Positions 38,526-47,652 of a DNA stretch of 64,000 bases are shown in pieces. Numbering within the stretch: the stretch's first letter is position 1; the number at the start of each line of letters is the position of its first letter. A program made the translations under genes and the position numbers. Under the pieces are notes generated by a model. That model did not search any database and had not been told where the DNA came from. It saw only the letters and a program-made list of their open reading frames with translations. Origin of the DNA: Pirellulales bacterium (GTDB taxonomy: Bacteria > Planctomycetota > Planctomycetia > Pirellulales > Lacipirellulaceae); assembly GCA_022448265.1 (NCBI GenBank), contig JAKVCC010000004.1:124001-188000 (forward strand), written 5' to 3'.

Positions 38526-38897
38526 CTACTGAATCGAGTATTCCGTCAGATGCGGATTCGTTTTGGCGAAATTATCTAGTTGGGACCGGTAGTCGATTTC
38601 GGCGTTTTCCAGTCGGAAACTGCACGTACCACTTGCGATATCAGTTTGAATATCGTGGACACCTGCGATCTTCATCAAATCGCCTCGGACCGAGGCGGCG
38701 CAGCCTCGTCAGGTCATGTTTGGGACGACGAGGGTTACCAGGACCAGATCGGAAGACTGGTCGGTATACAAGGATTGATCGTCGGCGGACGGCACAGCCG
38801 ACCGGCCTTCAGGGTTCTCGGGATTAGCGCCGCCTTGGCAGCCCAGCAATAGGGACGCCAGGCATACAAGGAGCCTGGCCGATTCGTGTTTATGCAT
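38526..38897 (-). CDS. Candidate selenoprotein: HMA-domain lipoprotein with in-frame TGA
   Basis: Read through its TGA, this gene encodes a 123-residue lipoprotein. AGGAGG lies five bases before ATG 38897. The signal ends in lipobox LLGC (C20). After a short linker the HMA fold begins: VTLVVPNMT, then TGA (38711-38709, residue 63), then RGCAASV, LMKIAGVHDIQTDIASGT, FRLENAEI and a final strand, stopping with TAG at 38528-38526. In HMA proteins the motif is MTCxxC, so TGA sits exactly at the first metal-binding Cys. Sec-x-x-Cys is the natural reading. Without readthrough the product would be a 62-residue fragment lacking most of the domain. The role is likely binding of a soft metal (Cu, Hg or similar) at the cell surface. 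The alternative is a pseudogene with a Cys-to-stop mutation. Confidence 0.75.
38682..38711 (-). promoter_or_regulatory. Candidate bacterial SECIS element
   Basis: On the minus strand the TGA is followed after 12 bases by a perfect 6-bp stem (GCCTCG, loop GTC, CGAGGC). Its loop starts with G and lies 18 bases after the TGA. Known bacterial SECIS hairpins have a short apical loop with an early G about 16-37 bases downstream of UGA. A competing 6-bp hairpin (CGAGGC, loop TGCGCC, GCCTCG) begins right after the TGA. Confidence 0.6.
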
Positions 38898-39308
38898 CGC
38901 GTCCTCCTAAGGCCGTTCGGAATCTGCAACCGGTCCAAGCGTTTAACACTCCACACAGGAGTGACGTGACGAAAGGATTCCTGCATTGTATTCAGAAACG
39001 GGCCAAAACGCCAACAGAATTCAGGATGACTCGGGAAGCGGTTTTTTGCATCGGGTTGAAATGCCTCCGCAGCGAGAACGCTAATCACCTGGACAAAAGG
39101 ATACGAACTCATCTCCTAGTAGGTCGGGCGAAGCAACAACTCAATTTCCTTGCTGTGCTTGGCGAACAAATGCGCACGGGCCTCGGCACTCTTCGGCTGA
39201 ATGCAAAACGCGTCAGAAATATGGCGTGGTTCAAACAACAATATCTGCCGGAATATTCTCGACGCGGTTTGTTTGAGCGGCACTTTGAGCAACGCAACTC
39301 TAGACGCC
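38898..39308. other. Spacer upstream of the candidate selenoprotein gene
   Basis: On the minus strand a protein-like frame runs from 39319 to about 38940 but is broken by TAG at 39118-39116. On either side it reads FEPRHISDAFCIQPKSAEA and FPSHPEFCWRFGPFLNTMQ. I do not recognise a family. It may be a decayed gene. The opposite-strand open frame 38966-39361 looks like a shadow. Confidence 0.3.
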
Positions 39309-39346
39309 ACAAAGAACAAGCCCTTCGATATTTCGGCCGAAGGGCT
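39309..39346 (-). terminator. Terminator downstream of tRNA-Pro
   Basis: Perfect 9-bp stem AGCCCTTCG/CGAAGGGCT (39319-39346), followed on the minus strand by a T-rich stretch (TGTTCTTTG). It lies 16 bases after the tRNA 3' end. Confidence 0.75.
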
Positions 39347-39361
39347 CGATTTGAAGAATAG

Positions 39362-39435
39362 TCGGGGCGACAGGATTTGAACCTGCGACCTTAGCGTCCC
39401 GAACGCTACGCGCTACCAGACTGCGCCACGCCCCG
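39362..39435 (-). tRNA. tRNA-Pro (anticodon CGG)
   Basis: On the minus strand the 74-nt sequence begins CGGGGCGTGGCGCAG and ends with the matching 7-bp acceptor arm CGCCCCG plus discriminator A. The anticodon stem-loop is TAGCG-TTCGGGA-CGCTA, with anticodon CGG. The T arm is GCAGG-TTCAAAT-CCTGT. CCA is not encoded. Confidence 0.95.
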
Positions 39436-39512
39436 CTTTCACGTCGATTGTATTGTCAGCCGGGGTGGCCGTATAGTGCGCCTGACCCTGGTTGGCGTTG
39501 CGATTTCGAGGA

Positions 39513-39713
39513 GTGAGATTCGAGACCATTGAAAAATGGATGGTTGCCGAAAACAGCGTCAGGAGGGCCGGCCATGAATTGGCAAGTATTGAACAGGGCA
39601 AAGGCACGCCCAGCCACAACGGACGGCTAACGCTCACAGTTGGATCACTTGGTGCAGTGGCAGTGTTGGGAGCACTAATCTGGGGCTCGGGCGGGCTTGT
39701 TCTTCTCCAATAG
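39513..39713 (+). CDS. Doubtful small membrane peptide
   Basis: A possible 66-residue product from GTG 39513, preceded by GAGG, with a single membrane segment near its C-terminus (LTVGSLGAVAVLGALIWG). It overlaps the end of the DUF1080 gene on the other strand. No family recognised; it may not be real. Confidence 0.2.
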   Translation: MRFETIEKWMVAENSVRRAGHELASIEQGKGTPSHNGRLTLTVGSLGAVAVLGALIWGSGGLVLLQ

Positions 39714-40697
39714 CCAAATATTCCGGTAGCGCACAGCGTTGCCATGATCCTGCAAATGCAGGAAACCATTTTCCACCGATTCTTTAAGGGGAGCCACGGG
39801 CGTTGGACCTGGCAGTTCGACATTGTCGTGAATCAACACGCCATTGTGTTGGGCAGTTATTTTTGCGGCGGCAATCTTTTTGCCCTGCGGATCATATTTG
39901 GCGGCGACAAAGTCGACGTCATAAGTCTGCCACGACATGGGGGGGTAGCACATGTTTGTATCGGGCTTCTTGAATCCGTAGAAGCCGCCGCACTCATTGC
40001 TTTCGCCTGACAGCCCAAAAGAATCGAGCAATTGAAGTTCGTAACGACCTTGGACATAAACGCCACTATTGCCGCGACCTTGTCCGCGCCTGTGCGGTTC
40101 GAAGGGTAATCGAAATTCCACGTGCAGATGACAGTCGCCAAACACGTGCTTGCTATTGGCGCCGCGCACCAGGAGGCCGTCATCAGTCATCTTGGCTGGG
40201 CCGCCACTAGTGGAGACAAAACCCTCGGCAGATGTTCCATCGAACAGGATTGTGGCGCCGGTCGGCGGAGTTTTTCCGAGCGTGTGACTTTTTCTCTGGA
40301 CCTTAGCCAATTCGCCTACAGAGTAATCGCCCAGCGATATTTTTATGGAGCTATCTGCGAGAGTTGCGGTAGCATGTTTTCCGGAAAAAACCACTTGGCC
40401 ACCTTCCAGTTTTCCGTCGATGCGCTCGAGGGGATTTTTGTTCCAGCCGTTACCCGGTAATCCTCCGTCATAACGCACGGCTTGGAATGCACCGTCACCT
40501 AGTGCGATGACTTGCACGCCCACGTAGATGGTTTTGGAGTCTATTTGTAGAGCTCCCGAGTATTCGCCCTGCAGGGCGAAGTCAGCGTCGGACGTTTTGG
40601 GATCGGAAACGACTTGTGCGGGGACTCGGATTGAGGGATAGATGAAAAATGCGATCAGCCCAGCGGCGGCAAACACCCAAGTAGATTTCAGCGACAT
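39675..40697 (-). CDS. DUF1080 (3-keto-disaccharide hydrolase-like) exported protein
   Basis: From ATG 40697 the protein is 340 residues with an N-terminal hydrophobic export segment (STWVFAAAGLIAFFIYPS). The first 150 residues form a beta-rich domain of unknown type (residues about 45-130). The C-terminal 200 residues are the DUF1080/KDSH concanavalin-like domain, with GNSGVYVQGRYELQLLDSFG, GGFYGFKKPDTNMC, WQTYDVDFVAAKYD and LQDHGNAVRYRNIWL. Such domains are abundant in planctomycetes and are linked to breakdown of 3-keto-glycosides. The exact substrate is unknown. Confidence 0.85.
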   Translation of the reverse strand: MSLKSTWVFAAAGLIAFFIYPSIRVPAQVVSDPKTSDADFALQGEYSGALQIDSKTIYVGVQVIALGDGAFQAVRYDGGLPGNGWNKNPLERIDGKLEGGQVVFSGKHATATLADSSIKISLGDYSVGELAKVQRKSHTLGKTPPTGATILFDGTSAEGFVSTSGGPAKMTDDGLLVRGANSKHVFGDCHLHVEFRLPFEPHRRGQGRGNSGVYVQGRYELQLLDSFGLSGESNECGGFYGFKKPDTNMCYPPMSWQTYDVDFVAAKYDPQGKKIAAAKITAQHNGVLIHDNVELPGPTPVAPLKESVENGFLHLQDHGNAVRYRNIWLLEKNKPARAPD

Positions 40698-41072
40698 AAG
40701 GACTGCTTTCAATATCGTTGTCTAGTTTATTAGAACGCACTTTCACAGCAATGATCTGAAAACCCTTTCGGGGCTCACAGAGATTCTCGCAACTGGAGCG
40801 CGCTATTTCAAGTCTGCAATTAAGAAGTTGCGCGAGAAAGGTGTGAAGCAGATTCGCAACAGGGCGCCTAGAGAGTTTCACGCCGTTATGTCCAGGTTTC
40901 GTTTCGATGGCTCAGCAACCCATGGATTTGTGGAGACTGGGGCCGTAACGCGAGCAACTAATCGTTCGCCAAGGGATCAATCGCATGCGTCGAGAAAGCG
41001 ACGTTCGCAGGCACGCCGCCCGCGCCTAAGCAAGTTGTGGACACGCAGCAGGATAGGCGTTCGTAAGGCGGG
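40698..41072. other. Spacer without recognised gene
   Basis: Between the DUF1080 gene and lepA, both on the minus strand. Short frames on both strands (for example 40828-41076) are Arg-rich and show no family pattern. No hairpin or regulatory element stood out. Confidence 0.4.
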
Positions 41073-42869
41073 CTAGTCCGTGTCGGCGCGCAGCACCGAG
41101 ACAAATGCTTTTTGGGGTATATTGACCTGGCCGAACTGCTTCATTTTTGCTTTGCCCTTCTTTTGTTTTTCGAGGAGCTTTTTCTTGCGCGTCACATCGC
41201 CACCATAGAGCTTTTCAGTCACATCCTTACGGTAAGGCTGGATTGTTGATCTCGCGATGACCGTGCCGCCGATGACGCCCTGAACCGGAATTTTAAACTG
41301 GTGGCGGGGAATCTCTTTGGCAAGTCGCTCACAGTAATGCAGGGCCCGGCTTCGTGCCTTGTCGCGATGCACTAGGTAAGAAAGCGTGTCGACGGGCTCT
41401 TTATTAACCAGAATGTCGACTTTCACCACGTCGGTATTTCGATATTCGATTCTTACGTAGTCAAACGATCCGTATCCGCGCGTGATCATCTTGAGCTTGC
41501 CGTAGAAATCAAAGAGCACCTCTCCCAGTGGCATTTCGCTAACCACTTCAATTCGACCGGCGGTGAGATAATTCATCGTCTGGCTCTCCGAGCGATGCTC
41601 CCTGCATAGTTCCATGACAGGGCCGACGTACTGCTCGGGGGTGAGAATCGATGCTTTGATGTAGGGCTCGCTGGCGGACTCGATCTTCATGGGATCGGGC
41701 CAGTAGCTGGGGTTATCGACATCGATGGTCGATCCGTCTTTCAAGGTTAGTTCGTACTTTACCGACGGTGCCGAGATGACCAGGCCGATATCGAATTCGC
41801 GCTGCAATCGCTCCTGAATCACGTCGAGGTGTAGCAGGCCAAGGAATCCACAGCGGAAACCGAAGCCAAGGGCCGCTGAGCTGTCTTTTTCGTAAGTGAG
41901 CGCCGCGTCGTTGATCGCCAGTTTGTCCAGGGCCTTCGTCAGGTCGATGTAGTCGCCCGTGTCCATCGGGTAAATGGAGGAAAAGACAACCTGCTTGGCC
42001 TCCTGGTAGCCAGGAATCGGTTCGACTGCGGGGTGGCTGGCGAGCGTGATCGTATCGCCGATTTCAATGTCCTGAACACTCTTTACTCCGGCGACGATAT
42101 AACCAACTTCGCCCGCGCTTAGTTGTTCTTTGGGGTTGAGCTTGAACTGATTGTAGCCTAGCTCATCGACTGTAAAATCGCGGTCGGCGTGCATGAAATG
42201 AATTGTATCGCGCGTTTTAAGTGTGCCTTCCATTACGCGGCATTGGAGAATAACGCCTCGGTACTTGTCGAAATGGGCATCGAAGACCAGGGCTTTTAGA
42301 GGTCGTTCGGAATCGCCTGTCGGGCCTGGTAGCTTGTCAACGATGCCGGCGAGGACATCTTCAATCCCCACCCCCGTTTTTGCAGAAACGGGAATCGCCT
42401 CAAACGGATCAAGTCCCAAATCGGCATCAATCTCCTCGCGAACGCGGTCAACGTCGGCGGCCGGGAGATCCACCTTGTTGATCACTGGCAAAAGTTCCAA
42501 ATTGTGTTCTAGGGCTAGGTAGAGGTTGGCAACGGTCTGCGCCTCGACGCCCTGAGAAGCATCGACAACCATCAAGGCGCCTTCACAGGCCATTAACGAA
42601 CGCCGAACTTCGTGCGAAAAATCAACATGGCCAGGTGTGTCGATAAGATTTAACAGATAGTCGTGTCCGTCGGGGGCACGGTAATCGAGCGAAATCGTAT
42701 TGCTTTTGATGGTAATGCCCCGTTCGCGTTCGATGTCCATCGAGTCGAGGAGTTGGTCGTGGAACTCACGTTGCGTAACTCCACCACAGGCTTGAATCAG
42801 GCGATCGGCCAGCGTCGACTTGCCGTGATCAATATGGGCGATAATGCAAAAGTTGCGAATATGTTTCAT
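41073..42869 (-). CDS. lepA: Elongation factor 4 (LepA)
   Basis: Ribosomal back-translocase GTPase. The 598-residue protein starts MKHIRNFCIIAHIDHGKSTLADRL, with G1 AHIDHGKS. It has the switch segment DSMDIERERGITIKS, DTPGHVDF, and NKVDLP for guanine recognition. The LepA-specific C-terminal domain ends with LYGGDVTRKKKLLEKQKKGKAKMKQ and FVSVLRAD. The length is exactly typical (about 600). No frameshift or truncation is present. Confidence 0.97.
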   Translation of the reverse strand: MKHIRNFCIIAHIDHGKSTLADRLIQACGGVTQREFHDQLLDSMDIERERGITIKSNTISLDYRAPDGHDYLLNLIDTPGHVDFSHEVRRSLMACEGALMVVDASQGVEAQTVANLYLALEHNLELLPVINKVDLPAADVDRVREEIDADLGLDPFEAIPVSAKTGVGIEDVLAGIVDKLPGPTGDSERPLKALVFDAHFDKYRGVILQCRVMEGTLKTRDTIHFMHADRDFTVDELGYNQFKLNPKEQLSAGEVGYIVAGVKSVQDIEIGDTITLASHPAVEPIPGYQEAKQVVFSSIYPMDTGDYIDLTKALDKLAINDAALTYEKDSSAALGFGFRCGFLGLLHLDVIQERLQREFDIGLVISAPSVKYELTLKDGSTIDVDNPSYWPDPMKIESASEPYIKASILTPEQYVGPVMELCREHRSESQTMNYLTAGRIEVVSEMPLGEVLFDFYGKLKMITRGYGSFDYVRIEYRNTDVVKVDILVNKEPVDTLSYLVHRDKARSRALHYCERLAKEIPRHQFKIPVQGVIGGTVIARSTIQPYRKDVTEKLYGGDVTRKKKLLEKQKKGKAKMKQFGQVNIPQKAFVSVLRADTD

Positions 42870-43217
42870 AGGTAGGATTCTTCTAGAAGCTGTTACGCAG
42901 ACAATAGGGGAAAAAGTGGCAGGCGTTTTTTTAGGCTATTTAGGTGCAATTCTGTGTTTATTGAGCGCGGCGCCGGCTAATGAGATACCGCGCAATCGGT
43001 TGTGGCGCAACTGGGCCCCCCATTGATCTCCCGAACTGCGGATTTATCAGTTGGGTCCAATAGGGGCGTCTCTAGAGGAGCAACCGCACCGCACAGAATG
43101 TCAATACGATCGTTGAGAATCGCGGCACTTTCGTCCCGTCTACCCGCATCCTATCCTCGTGCTGAGCCAACCAGCGTTTTACGCTCAAATTATAAAAGCT
43201 GGGTAACTGTAGATTGT
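42870..43217. other. Spacer without recognised gene
   Basis: 348 bases between the lepA start and the DUF1080 stop. It should hold the lepA promoter on the minus strand. No gene, riboswitch or hairpin was recognised. Confidence 0.4.
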
Positions 43218-44552
43218 CTATTTTTCTAAAAAGGCACCAGGCATGTTTTTGATCCTTATGTTTCGTAGTTGGACCACGTCACCGTGGCCGCAGAAGCCTA
43301 TATGGCCGGTGGTGCGATCGAAGCCCTTTGCGCGGCGTTCGAGCCTTGATTGGTCTACTTCCTTGAGGTCCTTGTCGAGGATCGTGTATCCGTTGAGTTC
43401 TACGGTGATGTGGCTCCCCAGGAAGCGAATTTCCTGGTAGTTCCACTGACCTATCGCGCGCAGAAATCCGCGTTTGGCAGGCACCGCGCCATATACGGAT
43501 CCATGAAACTGGTTGGGTTTGAGATTCGCATATTTTTCTGCTGTGTTATCGAGAATCTGAATTTCGAAGCCTTCCCAGGCCGGGTCTCCTGTCAGGGGCG
43601 CACGTACTCCAACACCGTTGTTGCCGCCAGGCGGCAATTTGAATTCGAACCGAAACGCGAAGTCGCCATACTCGTCCTCTGCAAAAAGCTGTCCGCCTGC
43701 GCCCTCCTTGCACAGAATCGTGCCATGTTGCACCGTGTAAGCATCCACGGCGCCCTGCCAACCGGCAAGGTCCACACCGTTGAACAAGGAAAAGAATCCG
43801 GCGTCCTCGCGTGCCTGCAGGATGCGATTGGCCTCTTCCGGTTCGATCTCACGGATGAACACATTCCGCCAGCGGATCTCGCCTCCGTGCGTCTGCAACT
43901 GGATGGGACCGGTCTTGAAAACCGGGATCTTGCGGTCGTAATAATTCTCCATGCGGGCATGGTCGACCACCTTCGCATCATTTAGCCACACGCTCACGCG
44001 CTCACCAATCATGAGAATTCGCAATGCGTTCCACTGGCCCATCGGCTTGTCCATTTTTTTCAGGGGTTCCTTGCCGGGTGCGCCACCGCTGTTGTTCCAC
44101 AGCCCCCCAGATCCTTCAGCTCGGTCCCAGATCTGAACTTGGGGCACGCCGCGCAGGTAGATGCCGCTGTCGGCTGCAGGAACCGCCTTGTACTCGAGGA
44201 GCAACTCAAAGTCGGCGTAATCCTTGAGCGTGGTGAGGTAGAGCCCGTGTCCGTCGTTGACCAGTTCGCCGCGGTCAACAGACCAGTGCTGGTGGATATC
44301 GTCGAGAGTTTTCTCCTGGTGCGCGGCCAGCTTATCTTTTGACATCGCCCACAACAAACGTGGATCCTCAGTCGCGTGGCCAAACCAGCCGGACAAGTCT
44401 GTACCGTTGAACAGAGCGACAAACCCGTTTGGCGGTTTGTTCCAGGTGTCGCCGTCGTCGGCGCGAAGATGGGAGGGGCAGTCGAGTACCATGGTCGTCA
44501 GCAGTAAAGCGACAGCCTTAACCATTAGTAGTATCGATGGGCGACGCGACAT
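43218..44552 (-). CDS. Exported protein with two DUF1080 domains
   Basis: From ATG 44552 the protein is 444 residues with a signal peptide (ILLMVKAVALLLTTMVLDC). It holds two similar DUF1080 concanavalin-like domains. The first starts GFVALFNGTDLSGWFGH (about residue 43) and the second FFSLFNGVDLAGWQGA (about residue 255). Each is followed by SGIYLRGVPQVQIWD- or NGVGVRAPLTGDPAW-type strands and ends in IRWRNVFIRE or VQLRNIRIKN. Tandem DUF1080 proteins are typical of planctomycete glycan degradation. A role in 3-keto-glycoside breakdown is inferred. Confidence 0.88.
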   Translation of the reverse strand: MSRRPSILLMVKAVALLLTTMVLDCPSHLRADDGDTWNKPPNGFVALFNGTDLSGWFGHATEDPRLLWAMSKDKLAAHQEKTLDDIHQHWSVDRGELVNDGHGLYLTTLKDYADFELLLEYKAVPAADSGIYLRGVPQVQIWDRAEGSGGLWNNSGGAPGKEPLKKMDKPMGQWNALRILMIGERVSVWLNDAKVVDHARMENYYDRKIPVFKTGPIQLQTHGGEIRWRNVFIREIEPEEANRILQAREDAGFFSLFNGVDLAGWQGAVDAYTVQHGTILCKEGAGGQLFAEDEYGDFAFRFEFKLPPGGNNGVGVRAPLTGDPAWEGFEIQILDNTAEKYANLKPNQFHGSVYGAVPAKRGFLRAIGQWNYQEIRFLGSHITVELNGYTILDKDLKEVDQSRLERRAKGFDRTTGHIGFCGHGDVVQLRNIRIKNMPGAFLEK

Positions 44553-44700
44553 GAGGATATTCCTGCGGACGAAGATGACAGGACAATACAACGCACCAGA
44601 AAAAAATTTTGCGATAAAAAACCAGTCTGAAGGATCGAATCCCGGAAATCAAGGTGCAGGACCCGAGCCCAGAGGATGGTTTCGCGACAAAGAGTTGGAC

Positions 44701-45741
44701 CTACGGATTCGACCCGCTTGCTACTTCTCCGCCGTCCCGCGTGGCCATTGCCATATAGGAGAAATGATCAATGCTTTCGCTGATGAATGGAGCGGATGCG
44801 TCGCACATGAGAAAATTGGCACCTCCCGGGTGCATGCTACGAAAGGAAACCGCCCAATCCCATAAGAGCTGTTTGGGATAGTTGCCGCGTTCCCCCCACC
44901 AGTCGATGTTGCCGACTTCGAGGTACAGGGAATTGCCCGTGTTGATTGGATGGGAGGTGGTCGCGAACGATTGAAAGGGAAAATCCTGACTGAGACACCA
45001 CTGCCCCACCACTTCACCAAGGGCAAACGTGTTTGACAAACCATCGGGGATGTCTTTGGAGCGGGCCGACCAACCGAATCGCGAAATAACGCCTCGCGGC
45101 GGGATATGGCCGTTGCCGTAGTGATAGGCACGGACTCCGTTGCCCCGCCAGCCGGTGCCCGTGGCGTTCTTATAGTCGCCAATGCAGGCGGCATAGCTGG
45201 TCTGCGTTACCGTCTCGAGAAAATTGGTAACGTGGCGTTCGGTGAAGCCCCTGGCGTTGCCGTAAAGATTGGACGGGCAACCCAAGATGGCCAGAGGCGT
45301 TTGAACAGCCGGCAAATTGCGCTCCGCGTACGGTACCTGCGTGAAGTCGATCAATTCGTGTAGAGCCCTCTGCTCCAGGTAGGGGAGCAACTGCGGCTGC
45401 CAGCCCCAGTATTTGGCAATCTTCTTATTGGGGAACGGATGGGCATAGTTGCTGACCGGAAATCGGCCTATGGAATCATGATGGTTGTGCAGCGCCAATC
45501 CAAGCTGCCGGATTTTGTTTACGCAAGAGGTTCGCCTGGCTGCGTCGCGGGCAGCTTGTACTGCCGGCAAAAGCAATGCGACCAAGACGCCAATGATCGC
45601 GATCACGACCAGCAGTTCGACAAGGGTAAAAGCGGATGGCCTAAAGCGGCAATCGTAGCTTCCGACGCGGAGGGAAAGCGAGCGTTGCAACTGAAGGGCT
45701 CCTGTTTCATCCTGCCGCTCTTCGGTCCCCATCAGGGGCAT
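44701..45741 (-). CDS. DUF1559 protein with prepilin-like N-terminus
   Basis: From ATG 45741 the protein is 346 residues. A basic leader of about 30 residues precedes the type IV prepilin-like motif [33 protein letters not shown]. The rest is the DUF1559 domain, with CVNKIRQLGLALHNHHD and NTFALGEVVGQW. The C-terminal FLMCDASAPFISESID segment is characteristic of the family. In planctomycetes these proteins form large paralogous families with an unknown surface role. It is adjacent to a paralog in the same direction. Confidence 0.9.
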   Translation of the reverse strand: MPLMGTEERQDETGALQLQRSLSLRVGSYDCRFRPSAFTLVELLVVIAIIGVLVALLLPAVQAARDAARRTSCVNKIRQLGLALHNHHDSIGRFPVSNYAHPFPNKKIAKYWGWQPQLLPYLEQRALHELIDFTQVPYAERNLPAVQTPLAILGCPSNLYGNARGFTERHVTNFLETVTQTSYAACIGDYKNATGTGWRGNGVRAYHYGNGHIPPRGVISRFGWSARSKDIPDGLSNTFALGEVVGQWCLSQDFPFQSFATTSHPINTGNSLYLEVGNIDWWGERGNYPKQLLWDWAVSFRSMHPGGANFLMCDASAPFISESIDHFSYMAMATRDGGEVASGSNP

Positions 45742-45801
45742 CTTTCGGCTCACACGCAAGAGCCCTCCGGCACCATCCTCAGCAACGGATGCACCGCATA
45801 C

Positions 45802-46806
45802 CTAAAGTTCCCCAACGATTTCTTCGCCATTCATCGTGCCCAAGGCACGCCATACGTCCAAGGCCACGCTGTCGGAAATGAATTCCAGGTGTCCATCGGC
45901 AAAGAGCACTTGAACTCCGCCAGGATGACGGCTGCGGGCTGCTTTGTGCGCATACACGGAACCCGCATTGGTGCAGGGTGGATTGTTTGGATAGCGAGTA
46001 GAACTGCAGTATGGGGAAATGTCGATGCCCGTGTTGGGTGTATTTAGCGTCATGTATTGATGGCAGGGGCGGTCGTTATTGAGGAAGTCGCCACGAATGT
46101 CGAAGTCGAAGTCGTCGGCGGCCACGATGACTTCGGACATCAACATGGTATTGGACGTGCCGTCGGTAAAGTGCTTGAAACTGGAAATGCGAGGCATGCC
46201 GTGAGTATAGGCCGACGCCTTGGCGTGCGCTGAATATTTGAAGCCTATTAGTCCAAATGGGGCATAGCCTCGATCGGGATTCTGGGCGGGATCCTTGGGG
46301 TTGTAAGGATCGGCTAAGCTGCCCCAGTTAATATTGTAGTTGCCGCGCGCTCGCCAGTAGGGGTCGCCCTTCCACATGGCGCCTGGCCGGTCGCTGGGGC
46401 AGTAGTAGATGGGCGCCCTGCTGGCATACGTGCCATCTTCGGTGTAGACATACGTATTGGGAGCGCCGTGGAAGCCTACGGTCTGGTCGAACTCTGTGTA
46501 GATGCTCCCTCCCTCGACGTAAGGCCAAATCAACACAACCCAAACGCGCCGCGGGGAATGCTTGGTGCCCGCAGGCAGGGCGCCGGTTGCCGAATGCATG
46601 TTGTGCATCGCCAGGCCCCATTGCCTGAGATGATTCTGGCATTGCGAGCGGCGCGATGCTTCACGAGCGGACTGCACGGCGGGCAATAGCAATGCAACTA
46701 AGACGCCAATGATCGCGATGACGACCAGCAGTTCAACCAGTGTAAAACCGCGACCCTTGTGGCAAACACGTTGGCCTGTGGGGCAATGATGAGCAAGGTG
46801 GATCAA
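45802..46806 (-). CDS. DUF1559 protein with prepilin-like N-terminus (paralog)
   Basis: A 334-residue paralog of the gene downstream. The start is uncertain: the first plausible codon is TTG 46806, and no ATG precedes [20 protein letters not shown]. The DUF1559 domain follows, with [30 protein letters not shown] and [32 protein letters not shown]. The C-terminal end is also found as a decayed copy just upstream of the neighbouring lipoprotein gene. Confidence 0.87.
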   Translation of the reverse strand: MIHLAHHCPTGQRVCHKGRGFTLVELLVVIAIIGVLVALLLPAVQSAREASRRSQCQNHLRQWGLAMHNMHSATGALPAGTKHSPRRVWVVLIWPYVEGGSIYTEFDQTVGFHGAPNTYVYTEDGTYASRAPIYYCPSDRPGAMWKGDPYWRARGNYNINWGSLADPYNPKDPAQNPDRGYAPFGLIGFKYSAHAKASAYTHGMPRISSFKHFTDGTSNTMLMSEVIVAADDFDFDIRGDFLNNDRPCHQYMTLNTPNTGIDISPYCSSTRYPNNPPCTNAGSVYAHKAARSRHPGGVQVLFADGHLEFISDSVALDVWRALGTMNGEEIVGEL

Positions 46807-46848
46807 GGTATCCCCGCTTCTTCTCGGGTGGATTGCTGTTCGTTGCTA

Positions 46849-47256
46849 TCACTGACGAGATAGCCTAAAAGTCGAATCCTGCGAGCCTGCTTGTACGTCG
46901 ACCTCTAACTTGCTTTGTACATTGTAGTGGGGAGGCAGTAGTTCAGCCACTTGATCGACGACGGGGCTGTCGGGGGCATCGTACATTTTTTGTCGACCCA
47001 CGACCTTGGGTGCTGAGAACTCGACGCGCATCAGGCCCACCGGCACCGTGGCGGTGAACTCGCCTTGGCTCACGATGGCAGCAGCCGTTTGCGAGTTGCC
47101 GTCCACCGGTACAAAACGGACGGTTCCTTCCTCCAACGGCTTGTCATCGAGAGTAACTGTGCCATGGATGGTGCCGTGGGTCGACGACCCCGAGCATCCT
47201 CCGAGTACTATGCTAATAAACAGAATTAGTAGCGTTGCTGCCCAATGAGGTCCCAT
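46849..47256 (-). CDS. Small lipoprotein with carboxypeptidase-regulatory-like domain
   Basis: From ATG 47256 it is 135 residues. The signal peptide ends in lipobox VLGGC (Cys near residue 21). The mature part has a beta-sandwich pattern HGTIHGTVTLDDKPLEEGTVRFVPVDG and GEFTATVPVGLMRVEFSAPK, resembling CarboxypepD_reg-like domains. In planctomycetes such lipoproteins commonly lie beside DUF1559 genes, as here. The frame is open upstream to 47391, but that part is the DUF1559 relic read in another frame. Confidence 0.82.
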   Translation of the reverse strand: MGPHWAATLLILFISIVLGGCSGSSTHGTIHGTVTLDDKPLEEGTVRFVPVDGNSQTAAAIVSQGEFTATVPVGLMRVEFSAPKVVGRQKMYDAPDSPVVDQVAELLPPHYNVQSKLEVDVQAGSQDSTFRLSRQ

Positions 47257-47267
47257 TCTAGATCGTC

Positions 47268-47391
47268 TCACCCCTGATACTCCCCGGCGATTTCCTCGCC
47301 GCTCACCCTTCCCAAGGCGCACCATACGCCTAGGGCCACGGTGTCGGAAATGAACTGCAAGTATACTCTGGAAATCTGGGTGCGGATACAC
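47268..47391 (-). pseudogene. Relic of a DUF1559 C-terminus
   Basis: On the minus strand one frame reads LQFISDTVALGVWCALGRVSGEEIAGE and stops at 47270-47268. It matches the C-terminus of the neighbouring DUF1559 protein ([27 protein letters not shown]). Nothing of the rest of the gene is recognisable, so it is a remnant. Confidence 0.8.
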
Positions 47392-47652
47392 ATTTTATTC
47401 AGGCGGACCCTTTTTTATAGCTGCCACCACAATCAGACTGAGTGATTTCATCCATGGGTCTCCCTGCACGAAAAAGGGGTGTGTCCAACACTAGAATCAA
47501 TTATAAATGAACTGAATTCTAAATGACCAGTAATCGCTTGTGTATTTTTCCAGTAGCTTCCTTGGCAGATCGTTTTTCAGCCAGCTATGCCATCCCATGC
47601 AAGTGTCACCGCCGAAAAGAGTTCGCCTTCAAGAAAGGAAGTCGATTGCCCA

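Noticed and set aside
38709-38897. A 62-residue stand-alone lipoprotein ending at the TGA
   Set aside because: It would stop within the first strand-loop of the HMA domain, while the frame continues as a coherent HMA domain beyond the TGA. A readthrough product is the better model.
38966-39361. 131-residue plus-strand open frame
   Set aside because: Arg- and Lys-rich, no family pattern, and it covers the tRNA-Pro terminator.
44701-46806. DUF1559 proteins as the pilins for the PilT gene pair
   Set aside because: They share only the prepilin-like N-terminus, are 20 kb away, and belong to a family without known pilus function.
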